Shown: positions 17,182-25,323 of the stretch, in pieces
How the letters are laid out: each line of letters starts with the position of its first letter
How positions within the stretch are numbered: the first letter of the stretch is position 1
Program-made: the position numbers and the translations under genes
NCBI RefSeq assembly: GCF_012911895.1
Contig: NZ_JAAXCV010000030.1
Span: forward strand, 310,001-374,000
DNA from: Bacillus sp. RO3
GTDB lineage: Bacteria; Bacillota; Bacilli; Bacillales; Bacillaceae_B
Direction: 5' to 3'
DNA length: 64,000 nucleotides
Notes under the pieces: generated by a model
Told to the model about the DNA's origin: nothing
Databases searched by the model: none
What the model saw: only the letters and a program-made list of their open reading frames with translations

Positions 17182-18024
17182 TCAATCAGTATAATACATA
17201 AAGCCTATTGCACCAATTCCGGTGTGTGTACTAATGATTGGTGTTGTTGGCACAATATCGATCTGGTCATAACCCGTCTTCTCGATGATCTTGGTTTTAA
17301 GATTTTGAGCCAGTTCCAGCCCATCAGCGTGTACTAGTCCCACACCACGAATCGTTTTCCCTTTTACATCTTCCAGGAACTGTGTCGTTAAATACTTCAC
17401 AACTTGTGAATGACTGCGAACCTTCGCCACGGGAGTGTACTCGCCTCCATCTAAGGAAGCAATCGGTTTAATATTCAGCAAGGAACCTAACATAGCCCGT
17501 CCCTTTCCAATTCTTCCACCTTTCGCAAGATTCTCCAAGGTGTCAACAACCACAAACAAACTTGTTTTCTCTCTGATCTCATCTAAGACCAGAAGAATTT
17601 CTTCAATGGTTTTCCCTTCTTTTGCAAGCTTAGCAGCTTCTATTACCTGAAAGGCAAGTCCTTTAGAAATAAAGCGTGAGTCTACAACCGTGACATCTGT
17701 AGAAGACATGTCTGCAGCCGATTCGGCCGAGCGTACTGTACCACTCATACCACCTGTCATATGTATGGATAAAACTTTCGAACCATCTTTTCCTAAATCA
17801 TCATAAAGCTCAACAAACGTTCCTGCAGGGGGCTGGGAACTTTTAGGCAATTCTTTTGATGCTTTCATTTTTTCCAGAAAGCTTAGTGGTGAAAGATCTA
17901 CTCTATCTAAATATGTCTCTCCGTCGATCGAGATGGATAAAGGAACTACATGGATTTCCAATTCCTTTACGAGCTCTTCTGATAAATCTACTGTCGAATC
18001 AGTTACAATCTTAATTTTGGTCAT
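17182..18024 (-). CDS. DegV family fatty-acid-binding protein
   Basis: 280-residue DegV protein. The first motif is IVTDSTVDL (residues 5-13). The ligand-contacting THT...GAI/FMYYTD C-terminus and SSQPPAG (contact with the fatty-acid carboxylate) are present. DegV proteins bind fatty acids, and homologues (FakB) deliver them to the FakA kinase for phospholipid synthesis. ATG 18024 (MTKIKIVTD) was chosen over a longer frame because it matches the family N-terminus and follows GGATGTGG. A second, divergent DegV is encoded at 29152-30009. No fakA is present in the window. Confidence 0.92.
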   Translation of the reverse strand: MTKIKIVTDSTVDLSEELVKELEIHVVPLSISIDGETYLDRVDLSPLSFLEKMKASKELPKSSQPPAGTFVELYDDLGKDGSKVLSIHMTGGMSGTVRSAESAADMSSTDVTVVDSRFISKGLAFQVIEAAKLAKEGKTIEEILLVLDEIREKTSLFVVVDTLENLAKGGRIGKGRAMLGSLLNIKPIASLDGGEYTPVAKVRSHSQVVKYLTTQFLEDVKGKTIRGVGLVHADGLELAQNLKTKIIEKTGYDQIDIVPTTPIISTHTGIGAIGFMYYTD

Positions 18025-18132
18025 TTTGCCACATCCTATCTCCCATATCACTTGTATTATAACGTTAAATGCCAAGGATTTAAATAGATTGTAAGGATTT
18101 CGCCACCCTTATCATTGATAAACCGTAGACAT

Positions 18133-18178
18133 GTAAAAGGACTGGTCTCACGCAACTCCACGTTAATAGACCAGTTCC
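18133..18178 (-). terminator. Terminator of ypmP
   Basis: GGAACTGGTCT pairs with AGACCAGTCC across a 19-base loop, followed by TTTTAC on the minus strand, directly after the ypmP stop. Confidence 0.7.
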
Positions 18179-18186
18179 CATGAGAA

Positions 18187-18459
18187 TCATGCATTATTCT
18201 TTAACTCTTCTGATTGATAAATCTCTTCATACTCCGACCATTTAGTCGTTCTCTTTAAATGTTCCCTAAAGCTGTAAATGGTCTTAGGCTCATTTTGATT
18301 TGCAGCTTTTGTGATCAGTTGATGCAACCTAAGATTAACCTTGAGATAGAGCGGGTTATCTTTCTTCATGACAGGAACTTCTAAGACTTTGACCTTCCGT
18401 CCATACTTTGATTTGAACTCAATGGTTTTTGTCAGCAAAGTATCAATCCTCTTTTTCAC
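18187..18459 (-). CDS. ypmP: YpmP-like small protein (DUF2535)
   Basis: 90-residue basic protein without a signal or membrane segment. The sequence (KTIEFKSKYGRKVKVLEVPV near the N-terminus, then YSFREHLKRTTKWSEYEEIY) and the position between degV and the plsC/dfrA region fit B. subtilis ypmP (DUF2535). I rely on synteny more than on motif. GTG start at 18459, 9 bases after AGGAG. No function is known. Confidence 0.7.
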   Translation of the reverse strand: MKKRIDTLLTKTIEFKSKYGRKVKVLEVPVMKKDNPLYLKVNLRLHQLITKAANQNEPKTIYSFREHLKRTTKWSEYEEIYQSEELKNNA

Positions 18460-18535
18460 CCGTTTATACTCCTATTATACCCTATTTAAAGATGCGTATA
18501 ATGTCTAATCGTGACAAAATGAGAATATTTTTTCT

Positions 18536-19198
18536 TTAGAAAATCGATGAAACAGGAACAGTACAATCAGATGAATCGTGCTTTGGAGAATTGACGATAG
18601 TTGAAACCCGGTACCCGTTCATGTAATTACCCTGAAGAGGTTTCAACACGCTGGAAGCTTCTTCAAATGAGTATTGTTCTGTATTAAGCCACTTTTCAAT
18701 ATCATCCGGGTCGGTTAATATGACAGGCATCCGTTTATGAACCGGTTCAACCAGTTCATTTGCCCTTGTCGTCAGAATCGTGGAGGTAGAAACACCTTCA
18801 TTCCGATCCCATAATCCGGCAAATACAAATGGGTCTCCATTCCTTAATTGAAATCGTACTGGCGTCTTTTGACCTTTCTCCTGCTTCCATTCGTAAAAGC
18901 CGTCTCCAAAAATGACGATTCTTTTTGAGTGGACGAGGGATTTGAAGCTGGGTTTTTCCAGGAGCGTTTCACTGCGAGCATTTATCAAAGGCTTCCATTT
19001 TTTCTGATCAGCCCAATGTGGTATGAGACCCCAGGAAATTCCTCCTGCTCTTCTTTTTCCTTTATATGAAAGAAGGGAAAGGATTTTTTGAGATGGTGCG
19101 ATATTATAACGCGGCTCAAAGTCATCCATTAATTCGTCAATCATGTATTGTTTTACTAATTCTTCCAAAGGGGTCGACAAGGAAAATCTTCCGCACAT
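18536..19198 (-). CDS. SRAP domain protein (HMCES/YedK-like)
   Basis: 220-residue SOS-response-associated peptidase. The protein starts MCGRFS, so Met removal exposes Cys2, the residue that forms a thiazolidine cross-link with abasic sites in single-stranded DNA. Other SRAP landmarks: RYNIAPSQ, INARSETL with the conserved Glu, FYEWK, and RMPVIL near the end. The ATG at 19198 is therefore functionally required, and GAGGTGA lies 5 bases upstream; a frame three codons longer would mask Cys2. It protects abasic sites at replication forks. It stands alone between ypmP and the divergent hemolysin III gene. Confidence 0.95.
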   Translation of the reverse strand: MCGRFSLSTPLEELVKQYMIDELMDDFEPRYNIAPSQKILSLLSYKGKRRAGGISWGLIPHWADQKKWKPLINARSETLLEKPSFKSLVHSKRIVIFGDGFYEWKQEKGQKTPVRFQLRNGDPFVFAGLWDRNEGVSTSTILTTRANELVEPVHKRMPVILTDPDDIEKWLNTEQYSFEEASSVLKPLQGNYMNGYRVSTIVNSPKHDSSDCTVPVSSIF

Positions 19199-19392
19199 CT
19201 GTTTCACCTCACTGAAGGATTCTTTACTTAGGAATATACATCAATATGGCCAGAAATCCTAATCCGGCCGTTACACTTCAAACCCTTCAGGATAATGTTT
19301 GCACATTGCCGACAAGAGGATTATCATGGGTATATATATGATTTGTCATTAACGGATGATTTGAGAAGAAAAGTAGAGAGGATGAACTCCCT

Positions 19393-20031
19393 TTGACGTA
19401 CGATTTTGACTTTTCCAATTGGAAAGAAGAAATTGCCAATGCCATTACCCACGGTATCGGATTGATATTGAGCATACCTGCATTGGTCATGTTGATCATT
19501 TTCGCCGTTCAGGAAGGGACTGCCTGGCATGTTGTCAGCTTTTCCATCTTCGGTGCGTCCATGATCCTTCTATATTTATTTTCAACGTTGTTGCACAGCT
19601 TCAAGCCTTCAAAAGTAAAAAATCTATTTGCCATCCTGGATCACTCAGCTATTTACATCCTGATAGCCGGAACGTATACACCGTTTATGCTCATCAGCGT
19701 GAGAGGCGCATTAGGCTGGACATTATTTGGGATTGTCTGGGGACTTGCCATAATTGGGATTGTATTTAAATGTTATTTCGTTCAACGATTCCAGGTTGTT
19801 TCCACCCTGTTTTACCTATTGATGGGCTGGCTCGTCATCATTGCCATTGAACCATTATACGCAAGTCTTACCAGTGCCGGATTCGGGTTATTGCTGGCAG
19901 GAGGGATTATGTATTCCATTGGAGCTATATTTTACGTTTGGAATAAACTTCCATATAATCATGCAATCTGGCACCTTTTCGTTTTAGCGGGAAGCAGCTT
20001 CATGTATTTCTGTATACTGCTATATGTATAA
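19393..20031 (+). CDS. Hemolysin III family membrane protein (YplQ)
   Basis: 212-residue PAQR/HlyIII protein with seven predicted membrane helices. Conserved residues: EIANAITHGIG at residues 11-21, the LLHSFK...AILDHSAIYILIAGTYTP core, and YNHAIWHLFVLAGS near the C-terminus with the zinc-site histidines. B. subtilis yplQ lies at the same place. The TTG start is preceded by AGAGAGG at 11 bases, a slightly long gap, with a five-codon ORF (ATGAACTCCCTTTGA) spanning it. The haemolysin name is historical; a membrane-lipid or receptor-like hydrolase role is uncertain. Confidence 0.9.
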   Translation: MTYDFDFSNWKEEIANAITHGIGLILSIPALVMLIIFAVQEGTAWHVVSFSIFGASMILLYLFSTLLHSFKPSKVKNLFAILDHSAIYILIAGTYTPFMLISVRGALGWTLFGIVWGLAIIGIVFKCYFVQRFQVVSTLFYLLMGWLVIIAIEPLYASLTSAGFGLLLAGGIMYSIGAIFYVWNKLPYNHAIWHLFVLAGSSFMYFCILLYV

Positions 20032-20048
20032 GCTCCATATCTCTATAA

Positions 20049-20080
20049 TAAAAGGCTAGCCGAATGGCTAGCCTTTTATT
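20049..20080. terminator. Bidirectional intrinsic terminator
   Basis: AAAAGGCTAGCC pairs with GGCTAGCCTTTT around GAAT, between the convergent hemolysin III and plsC genes. Confidence 0.9.
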
Positions 20081-20810
20081 ATGACACCCTCTTCAATTGG
20101 TCCAATGAGGCTTGGATGATTCCTTGAAGCTCCCGGGATAACCCTTTCACGTCGGAGTCTGCCACGTAGTTGGATGACAGGGGCGGTAAGATTTCTACAT
20201 GAATGTCACAAGGCTTGATTCCTCGGGACTGGCTTTCGAACATGGCAGCAGTTCCCTGGATAACCACCGGGACGATGGGAACCCCGGCTTCTTTAGCCAT
20301 GCGGATTCCACCTGTCTTGAATTCATTGAGTGCCCCTCCCTTGTTTCTTGTACCTTCAGGGAATATGAGCAGCGAATGACCTTCAGTTAACAACACACTT
20401 CCTTCACGTATGGAGCGTATCGCTTGCCTTCGATTTTTACGGTCAATAAAAATGCACGAAATCATGGTCATCCATTCCCTGATGATGGGGAGCTTCTTCA
20501 CCTCTATTTTTGAAATGAAGCCAAATGGCTTCTGTAAATGCCCCAACAATACTGGAATGTCGAAGTCCCCTTCATGATTCGCCACAAACAGGACCGGTCC
20601 TTGAGGTATATTGTGCTGTCCCCTCAGATAGACTTTGCTCCCTGTCCTTTTCATAATCCCTCTGGACCATCTTTTTGGCAGACTGTGTATGATCCGGTCC
20701 CTTTCTTCAACTGGGACGTCTGAACCCAGCCTTTTGACTCTTTGAAGGGTAGGAATGCTATAAATAAGATATACACACATATAAGCCAACACATAAATCA
20801 TTCTAAACAA
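20079..20810 (-). CDS. 1-acyl-sn-glycerol-3-phosphate acyltransferase (PlsC-like, YpkP)
   Basis: 243-residue membrane-associated acyltransferase. The catalytic HX4D motif is in ANHEGDFD (~78-85), and the substrate motif is FPEGTRN (~149-155). An N-terminal hydrophobic helix (~4-20) anchors it. It makes phosphatidic acid from lysophosphatidic acid. B. subtilis ypkP occupies the same position beside dfrA-thyB. Whether this is the cell's only PlsC cannot be told from the window. Confidence 0.92.
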   Translation of the reverse strand: MFRMIYVLAYMCVYLIYSIPTLQRVKRLGSDVPVEERDRIIHSLPKRWSRGIMKRTGSKVYLRGQHNIPQGPVLFVANHEGDFDIPVLLGHLQKPFGFISKIEVKKLPIIREWMTMISCIFIDRKNRRQAIRSIREGSVLLTEGHSLLIFPEGTRNKGGALNEFKTGGIRMAKEAGVPIVPVVIQGTAAMFESQSRGIKPCDIHVEILPPLSSNYVADSDVKGLSRELQGIIQASLDQLKRVS

Positions 20811-20870
20811 TGGTTAATCCCCCTTGAAATTCCTCCATTCATTATACAGGAACGCCCGCAAAGAGGATAT

Positions 20871-20905
20871 AAAAAAAGGAATGCTAAAACGATTTTAAGC
20901 ATTCC
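20871..20905 (-). terminator. Terminator of the thyA-dfrA operon
   Basis: GGGAATGCTTAAAA pairs with TTTTAGCATTCC around a short loop, followed by a run of seven Ts on the minus strand. Confidence 0.9.
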
Positions 20906-20919
20906 CATAGTCTAATGAT

Positions 20920-21405
20920 CTATTTCCTTACATAGATCTTGAATTCATAATCGTAAGGATTCTTTTCATCCCTTACTCCTTTTTCCGAGGAAACGCAGCT
21001 GAACTCCTCCCAAGGGATGGCTGGCATCGTCGTATCCCCTTCAAATTCATGATTGATCTCAGTCACATATAATTTTTCTGCATAAGGGGTGAACTGCTTA
21101 TATACTTCTCTTCCACCCATAATAAAGAGTTCCGAATCTCTTTCATTAGCCCAATCCAAAATGTCTTCTACAGTATGCATGACATGGCATCCTTCTGCCT
21201 GAAAACGAGGATTCCTTGTCAGAATGATATTTTCCCTGTTTGGTAATGGCCTGCCGATCGAATCATAGGTCTTCCTTCCCATTACCATTCCATGCCCTTC
21301 CGTCGTCCTCTTAAAATATTTAAGGTCTTCCGGAAGCCTCCATGGTAATCCATTATCTTTCCCTATCAAATGATTCCTGTCCATCGCCCATATAAAAGAA
21401 ATCAT
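20920..21405 (-). CDS. dfrA: Dihydrofolate reductase
   Basis: 161-residue DHFR, which makes tetrahydrofolate from dihydrofolate using NADPH. Conserved elements: [19 protein letters not shown] at the N-terminus, the catalytic Asp in [23 protein letters not shown] (cofactor binding) and [11 protein letters not shown]. The start overlaps the thyA stop by 4 bases (ATGA). The pairing is functional, since thymidylate synthase produces the dihydrofolate that this enzyme recycles. Confidence 0.97.
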   Translation of the reverse strand: MISFIWAMDRNHLIGKDNGLPWRLPEDLKYFKRTTEGHGMVMGRKTYDSIGRPLPNRENIILTRNPRFQAEGCHVMHTVEDILDWANERDSELFIMGGREVYKQFTPYAEKLYVTEINHEFEGDTTMPAIPWEEFSCVSSEKGVRDEKNPYDYEFKIYVRK

Positions 21406-22196
21406 ACACTCACTACTCCTTTAATATGAGGATGTGGATCATATTCTTCAAGCTTGAAATCTTCGAATGAAAATCCGAAAATATCTTTTACTTCCGGGTT
21501 GATCGTTAATGAAGGTAAAGACCTTGGCTCTCTGGAAAGCTGTAAATTGACTTGATCAAGATGATTCTGATAAATATGGACATCACCGAACGTATGGACG
21601 AACTCACCCGGTTCAAGATCACATACCTGGGCAACCATCATCGTTAATAGAGCGTATGAAGCAATATTAAAAGGAACGCCAAGGAATACATCAGCTGAGC
21701 GTTGATACAGCTGACATGATAACCTCCCATCAGCTACATAGAATTGGAATAAGCAATGACAGGGAGGCAAGGCCATCTGATCAACATCTGCCACATTCCA
21801 CGCACTAACGATCATCCTTCTTGAATCGGGATTATGTTTAATCGTATGGATCAGATTTGTGATTTGGTCGATCGTTTCCCCATTTGCTCCCGTCCAGGAC
21901 CTCCATTGATGGCCGTATACGGGGCCTAGCTCTCCGTTTTCATCCGCCCATTCATTCCAGATCCGTACTCCATTCTCCTTAAGATATTCAACATTCGTAT
22001 CTCCCTTTAAAAACCAGAGGAGTTCATGGATGATTGATTTCACATGCAGTTTTTTTGTAGTCAGGAGAGGGAAACCTTCCTTTAAATCAAATCGCATCTG
22101 ATACCCGAATGTACTGATCGTTCCAGTCCCTGTCCGATCTTCCTTCTTTGTCCCATTATTCAATACATGCTTGCATAAGTCTAAATATTGCTTCAC
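21402..22196 (-). CDS. thyA: Thymidylate synthase (ThyA type)
   Basis: 264-residue folate-dependent thymidylate synthase. The catalytic cysteine is in [11 protein letters not shown], and dUMP-binding residues are in RRMIVSAWN and [19 protein letters not shown]. It ends [10 protein letters not shown], like ThyB of B. subtilis. The GTG at 22196 (MKQYLDLC) lies 8 bases after AAGGTG; a GTG three codons earlier is too close. It is translationally coupled to dfrA. Whether a second, ThyX-type or phage-type enzyme exists is not visible here. Confidence 0.97.
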   Translation of the reverse strand: MKQYLDLCKHVLNNGTKKEDRTGTGTISTFGYQMRFDLKEGFPLLTTKKLHVKSIIHELLWFLKGDTNVEYLKENGVRIWNEWADENGELGPVYGHQWRSWTGANGETIDQITNLIHTIKHNPDSRRMIVSAWNVADVDQMALPPCHCLFQFYVADGRLSCQLYQRSADVFLGVPFNIASYALLTMMVAQVCDLEPGEFVHTFGDVHIYQNHLDQVNLQLSREPRSLPSLTINPEVKDIFGFSFEDFKLEEYDPHPHIKGVVSV

Positions 22197-22218
22197 CTTG
22201 ACCACACCTTTTTATAAT

Positions 22219-22908
22219 TTATAGTTCTTTGAAGAATCGATACGTTGCCGGTGCCTTTTGTTTTAGTAGAATCCTAGTGTGATGATTTAAATAATACATA
22301 GCGAATGTTTCAGCAAAATATTCTTCTTTATATTGAAGGAAATAGGGTTCATCCGGGAAAAGCCTTGGGGCTTCCCTTTTCCAGAGTGGTAAAAACTCCA
22401 ATTCATAGGAAAGGTCAGTCAGGACGTAGCGATCAATGCTGTGAGCGAGTTCATGAAGCTCTAAGTTATATGAATTATGCCCCTGACCTTTATCACTATG
22501 ACCGATTTTCACCAATACAAGCTTCGAACCCCCGATTCCCGGAACATCATCCCACGTTATACTTTTATTAGTGTACCCTCTCGGGGTCACTCCTTTCAAG
22601 TGGCTCGTTGTAGAAAAATCGGTTAAGTTATTTTCAAACAGCCTAATCTTAATCTCCTTTGAATGGGCAGACTCTAATAGGGAAGTAGGAATACGATCTA
22701 ATGTCTCAATCATTTCCAGAGCGGCTGTTTGATCGAAGGAAGAATGAGGCAAAAGAATGATATTTTCTAATTGTTCACTGGATTGAAGTTGTACTTGTGT
22801 TTTTAGAGGGGAATGCTTTAAGAGGATCCCACTGTAATTCGATTTCGATTGAGTCCATAGAATCACAAGAGTAAAGGAAACAGCGAGGATGAAGAAGGTG
22901 CGTTTCAC
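22219..22908 (-). CDS. Secreted zinc metalloprotease, lethal-factor/Pro-Pro endopeptidase-like
   Basis: 229 residues: an N-terminal hydrophobic segment (~4-18, likely signal peptide or anchor) and a C-terminal domain with LHELAHSID, giving the HExxH zinc motif at 152-156. KEEYFAETFAMYY follows at ~194-206, whose Glu is the expected third ligand. This HExxH plus EYFAE arrangement is that of the anthrax lethal factor-like (ATLF) domain, shared with small Pro-Pro endopeptidases. The substrate is unknown. It lies 13 bases upstream of the thyA frame, where B. subtilis has ypjQ, so it looks like an insertion. No toxin-type binding domain is present, so a housekeeping or surface-processing role is more likely than a toxin. 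Confidence 0.75.
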   Translation of the reverse strand: MKRTFFILAVSFTLVILWTQSKSNYSGILLKHSPLKTQVQLQSSEQLENIILLPHSSFDQTAALEMIETLDRIPTSLLESAHSKEIKIRLFENNLTDFSTTSHLKGVTPRGYTNKSITWDDVPGIGGSKLVLVKIGHSDKGQGHNSYNLELHELAHSIDRYVLTDLSYELEFLPLWKREAPRLFPDEPYFLQYKEEYFAETFAMYYLNHHTRILLKQKAPATYRFFKEL

Positions 22909-23036
22909 TTCATGTTCCTCCTTTCTATCTAGAAAGAATCATCGTTGTTATTACTATTTTAACATAATGATAGATGTGATTTTATGAGAGATTATTTCCA
23001 ATAGGGAGCAGGTGAAAAGGGCCACCATTTCCGAAA

Positions 23037-23068
23037 GAAAAAGCAGGCACGCTTATCTGCGTACCTGC
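23037..23068 (-). terminator. Terminator of ypjP
   Basis: GCAGGTACGC pairs with GCGTGCCTGC (one G-T pair) around a 6-base loop and is followed by TTTTTC on the minus strand. It separates ypjP from the protease gene. Confidence 0.85.
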
Positions 23069-23096
23069 CTCGGTTTAACCGGTATAATCAATGAAA

Positions 23097-23687
23097 TCAA
23101 GAAACACTCATCCACTGAGGTGGAGTATTCCTATCCCAATAAATACTCCCCAGATCATGGTGCGCCTGAAATTGATCATGCGCTGTATGGTAGTGAAAAT
23201 TAAAGTAATATCCATCTTTCGGAGGATGATCTCTTCTTACATGAAATCGTATTACATCCTCACCGGATCGTTGGTCATAGATATGAAAGATTTTTTCTGT
23301 CTTCGCATATTGTGGAACTTCTGAGATGGTAAGTGACGTTAAGTCTTCTTCTGGAAACTGAGCCGCTGAATCAGCTATCGCTTTTTCGATTTTCGGTAGG
23401 ATTAAAGACTTGAATTCGTCTTCGATGACAGGCTGGATTCTTGTCCCGAATTTTTCATAAGCGTTTTTCTCTGCCTGCATCATCATCTCTTCCATGAAAT
23501 CCTCGCGGGAAAAAGAAGACTCTTCCTCCAGTTCTTCTTCTGGAGCAGATTCAACAGATGAAGGCTTTCCATTGCCTTTTGCCATGGCATGATTTTGCTC
23601 ATTCAGAAAGGGTTGTGAAGGGGATACAAGTCCAAATGTCAGGATTGACAGCAGGATGAAAAACGACTTCTTAAGCCAGAGTGACAT
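23097..23687 (-). CDS. ypjP: YpjP family protein
   Basis: 196 residues with an N-terminal hydrophobic signal or anchor (~7-25), an acidic linker (EEELEEESS), and a C-terminal domain rich in His and aromatic residues (FHVRRDHPP, YYFNFHYHTAHDQF, HHDLGSIYW). This pattern and the location upstream of the dfrA region are those of YpjP, a conserved Bacillus protein without known function. The His-rich end could bind metal, which is only an inference. Confidence 0.85.
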   Translation of the reverse strand: MSLWLKKSFFILLSILTFGLVSPSQPFLNEQNHAMAKGNGKPSSVESAPEEELEEESSFSREDFMEEMMMQAEKNAYEKFGTRIQPVIEDEFKSLILPKIEKAIADSAAQFPEEDLTSLTISEVPQYAKTEKIFHIYDQRSGEDVIRFHVRRDHPPKDGYYFNFHYHTAHDQFQAHHDLGSIYWDRNTPPQWMSVS

Positions 23688-23833
23688 AAATAACGTCCTT
23701 TCGTATGTATTACGTCTATTATTATACTATTTCTTACGAAGAAAAAGTGAAAAAGGTTTCATTTTTTTGTAGGATATAAAAATCTTTATGTGGTAGTATA
23801 TTAAAGAGGATACTTTGTAAGGAGGATAACTAG

Positions 23834-23911
23834 ATGGATACAGGACTTATGATCAATATTGGATACTTACTTCTACTGGGTTATTTCGTTGTACTGGGAT
23901 TTACTGATTGA
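23834..23911 (+). CDS. 25-residue hydrophobic peptide
   Basis: ATG at 23834 lies 7 bases after a textbook AAGGAGGATAA site and opens a 25-codon frame: MDTGLMINIGY, then a run of Leu/Val/Phe, ending GFTD. The centre is hydrophobic enough for one membrane helix or an amphipathic membrane-bound helix. A good intrinsic terminator begins 14 bases after the stop, so this is a complete single-gene unit between the divergent ypjP and the convergent ypiP genes. I do not recognise the family. Size and character recall SpoVM-like or small-membrane peptides, without sequence identity that I can claim. Confidence 0.7.
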   Translation: MDTGLMINIGYLLLLGYFVVLGFTD

Positions 23912-23924
23912 TACTTAGATGATT

Positions 23925-23960
23925 AGACAGGCAGATAAGGCCTGTCTATTTTATTGTTTT
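23925..23960 (+). terminator. Terminator of the 25-residue peptide gene
   Basis: Eight-bp stem AGACAGGC/GCCTGTCT with a 7-base loop, then ATTTTATTGTTTT on the plus strand. Confidence 0.8.
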
Positions 23961-23973
23961 ATTGGTAAGTCAC

Positions 23974-24759
23974 TTAGACTTCCAGAACTCCAAAGTGAAA
24001 TTTGGCTGATGGTCTTTTCATGACAGAAAAACCCCACTCTTCAAATAACGGTGACTGATAATGCTCTTTTAATACAACCCTCTTTTTCGCGACCCTTTTT
24101 GCCTCTTCGATACCGTCCTTTGATAAGCCAGTATAGCTCGCCCAATGTCGGATGGGGTTTATCCCGTGTGAATCCGTTAAAGCTTCTTCAAACATAGGAT
24201 CAATATAAACCACGTCAAATGATTGGTCCTGCATTTTTTTTAATTCTTCCTGAAATTCCCCAGTGATGACCTTAATACGGCTCATGGCGCTATTTAATTC
24301 ATTTAACGGGGATGTCCAGCTGCAAAGACCATGCTCGAGAATATAGGCAATATATTTGTTCGCTTCGATCCCTACCACTTTTCCATTTCCTCCAACGATA
24401 TGGCTCGCGATTATACTGTCTGACGCAAGTCCAAGCGTACAGTCAAGAAAGCTCATACCTTCTTCAAGACCTGTCGCTTCAATGAGAGGATCATTTTCAC
24501 CTCTTATGACTCTTTTGATCCGAAACGAAGCCGAGTTAGGATGAAAAAAGAACGGTTCCTCATTTTCTCCTGTACTATGAAGTTCAAATCGGTCTTTCCC
24601 AACGACCATACAGTCTTGATTGTTTTGGTTCATATGGTGGATAATCGATCTTTTTTTTCTCGGGATAAAGGGGATATCGAGCACTGCTGCAGCTTGATGG
24701 GCTTTTTGTATGACTTCCTGACTTGGTCTTCCACAAGTTGTGACAAACAAGATAAACAT
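23974..24759 (-). CDS. ypiP: SAM-dependent methyltransferase, RsmJ-like (YpiP)
   Basis: 261 residues. The SAM-binding motif I region is FLDCTLGLASDSIIAS, followed by VVGIEANKYIAYIL and VVYIDPMFEEAL. This DxTxGLxxD...YxDPMF signature resembles the RsmJ/DUF548 group of 16S rRNA m2G methyltransferases, but the N-terminal 90 residues differ. B. subtilis ypiP is at the same place beside yphP. The substrate in Firmicutes is not settled as far as I know. Confidence 0.85.
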   Translation of the reverse strand: MFILFVTTCGRPSQEVIQKAHQAAAVLDIPFIPRKKRSIIHHMNQNNQDCMVVGKDRFELHSTGENEEPFFFHPNSASFRIKRVIRGENDPLIEATGLEEGMSFLDCTLGLASDSIIASHIVGGNGKVVGIEANKYIAYILEHGLCSWTSPLNELNSAMSRIKVITGEFQEELKKMQDQSFDVVYIDPMFEEALTDSHGINPIRHWASYTGLSKDGIEEAKRVAKKRVVLKEHYQSPLFEEWGFSVMKRPSAKFHFGVLEV

Positions 24760-24816
24760 TCTCCTTTATTATTGCAAATTGCTTTCTGTCGTTTTCTTTT
24801 GTTTACTTATCCTACC

Positions 24817-24857
24817 ACAAAAAGAAACGGATGACTTCGTCACCCGTTTCTTTTGTG
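24817..24857 (-). terminator. Terminator of yphP
   Basis: AAAGAAACGG pairs with CCGTTTCTTT; inside, GTGACG/CGTCAC-like pairing closes a small loop. A T-run follows on the minus strand, 8 bases after the yphP stop. Confidence 0.85.
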
Positions 24858-24865
24858 GTGTCCAT

Positions 24866-25300
24866 CTAGCAATTCTCATTAAACGCTGTAACCAGGTTTG
24901 TGATGATAGAAGATATGTCGTGATCTTCAATTTCCTCCCTGGGGATAAAATGAACGACTTTATTGCCTTTTAATAGAGCCATGGATGGCGAGGACGGCTC
25001 GTATCCATCGAAGTATTCTCTCATCTTGGAAGTAGCTTCTTTGTCCTGTCCTGCAAAGACCGTTACAAGGTGATCAGGTGTCTTTTCGTTATTCATGACG
25101 GATTGGGTTGCAGCAGGTCTTGCCAATCCTGCTGCACATCCGCATACAGAGTTGACAACGACCAATGTCGTTCCCTCTGCCTGTTCCATGAAATCCACCA
25201 CTTCTTCCTCAGTACCGAGCTCTTTAAAGCCTGCTTGTGTTAGTTCCTGTCGCATCGGTGTGACCAATTGTCTCATGTATTCTTCATATGCCATTGACAT
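24866..25300 (-). CDS. brxA: Bacilliredoxin BrxA (YphP)
   Basis: 144-residue thioredoxin-fold protein with the CGC active site in NSVCGCAAGLARP (~52-64). Bacilliredoxins remove bacillithiol from mixed disulfides on proteins. The N-terminus MSMAYEEYMRQLV and the full length match YphP of B. subtilis, so the ATG at 25300 is firm. It lies next to ypgR; ilvD, found between them in B. subtilis, is missing. Confidence 0.95.
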   Translation of the reverse strand: MSMAYEEYMRQLVTPMRQELTQAGFKELGTEEEVVDFMEQAEGTTLVVVNSVCGCAAGLARPAATQSVMNNEKTPDHLVTVFAGQDKEATSKMREYFDGYEPSSPSMALLKGNKVVHFIPREEIEDHDISSIITNLVTAFNENC

Positions 25301-25323
25301 CTGTATTCAACCCTTTCATTCTT

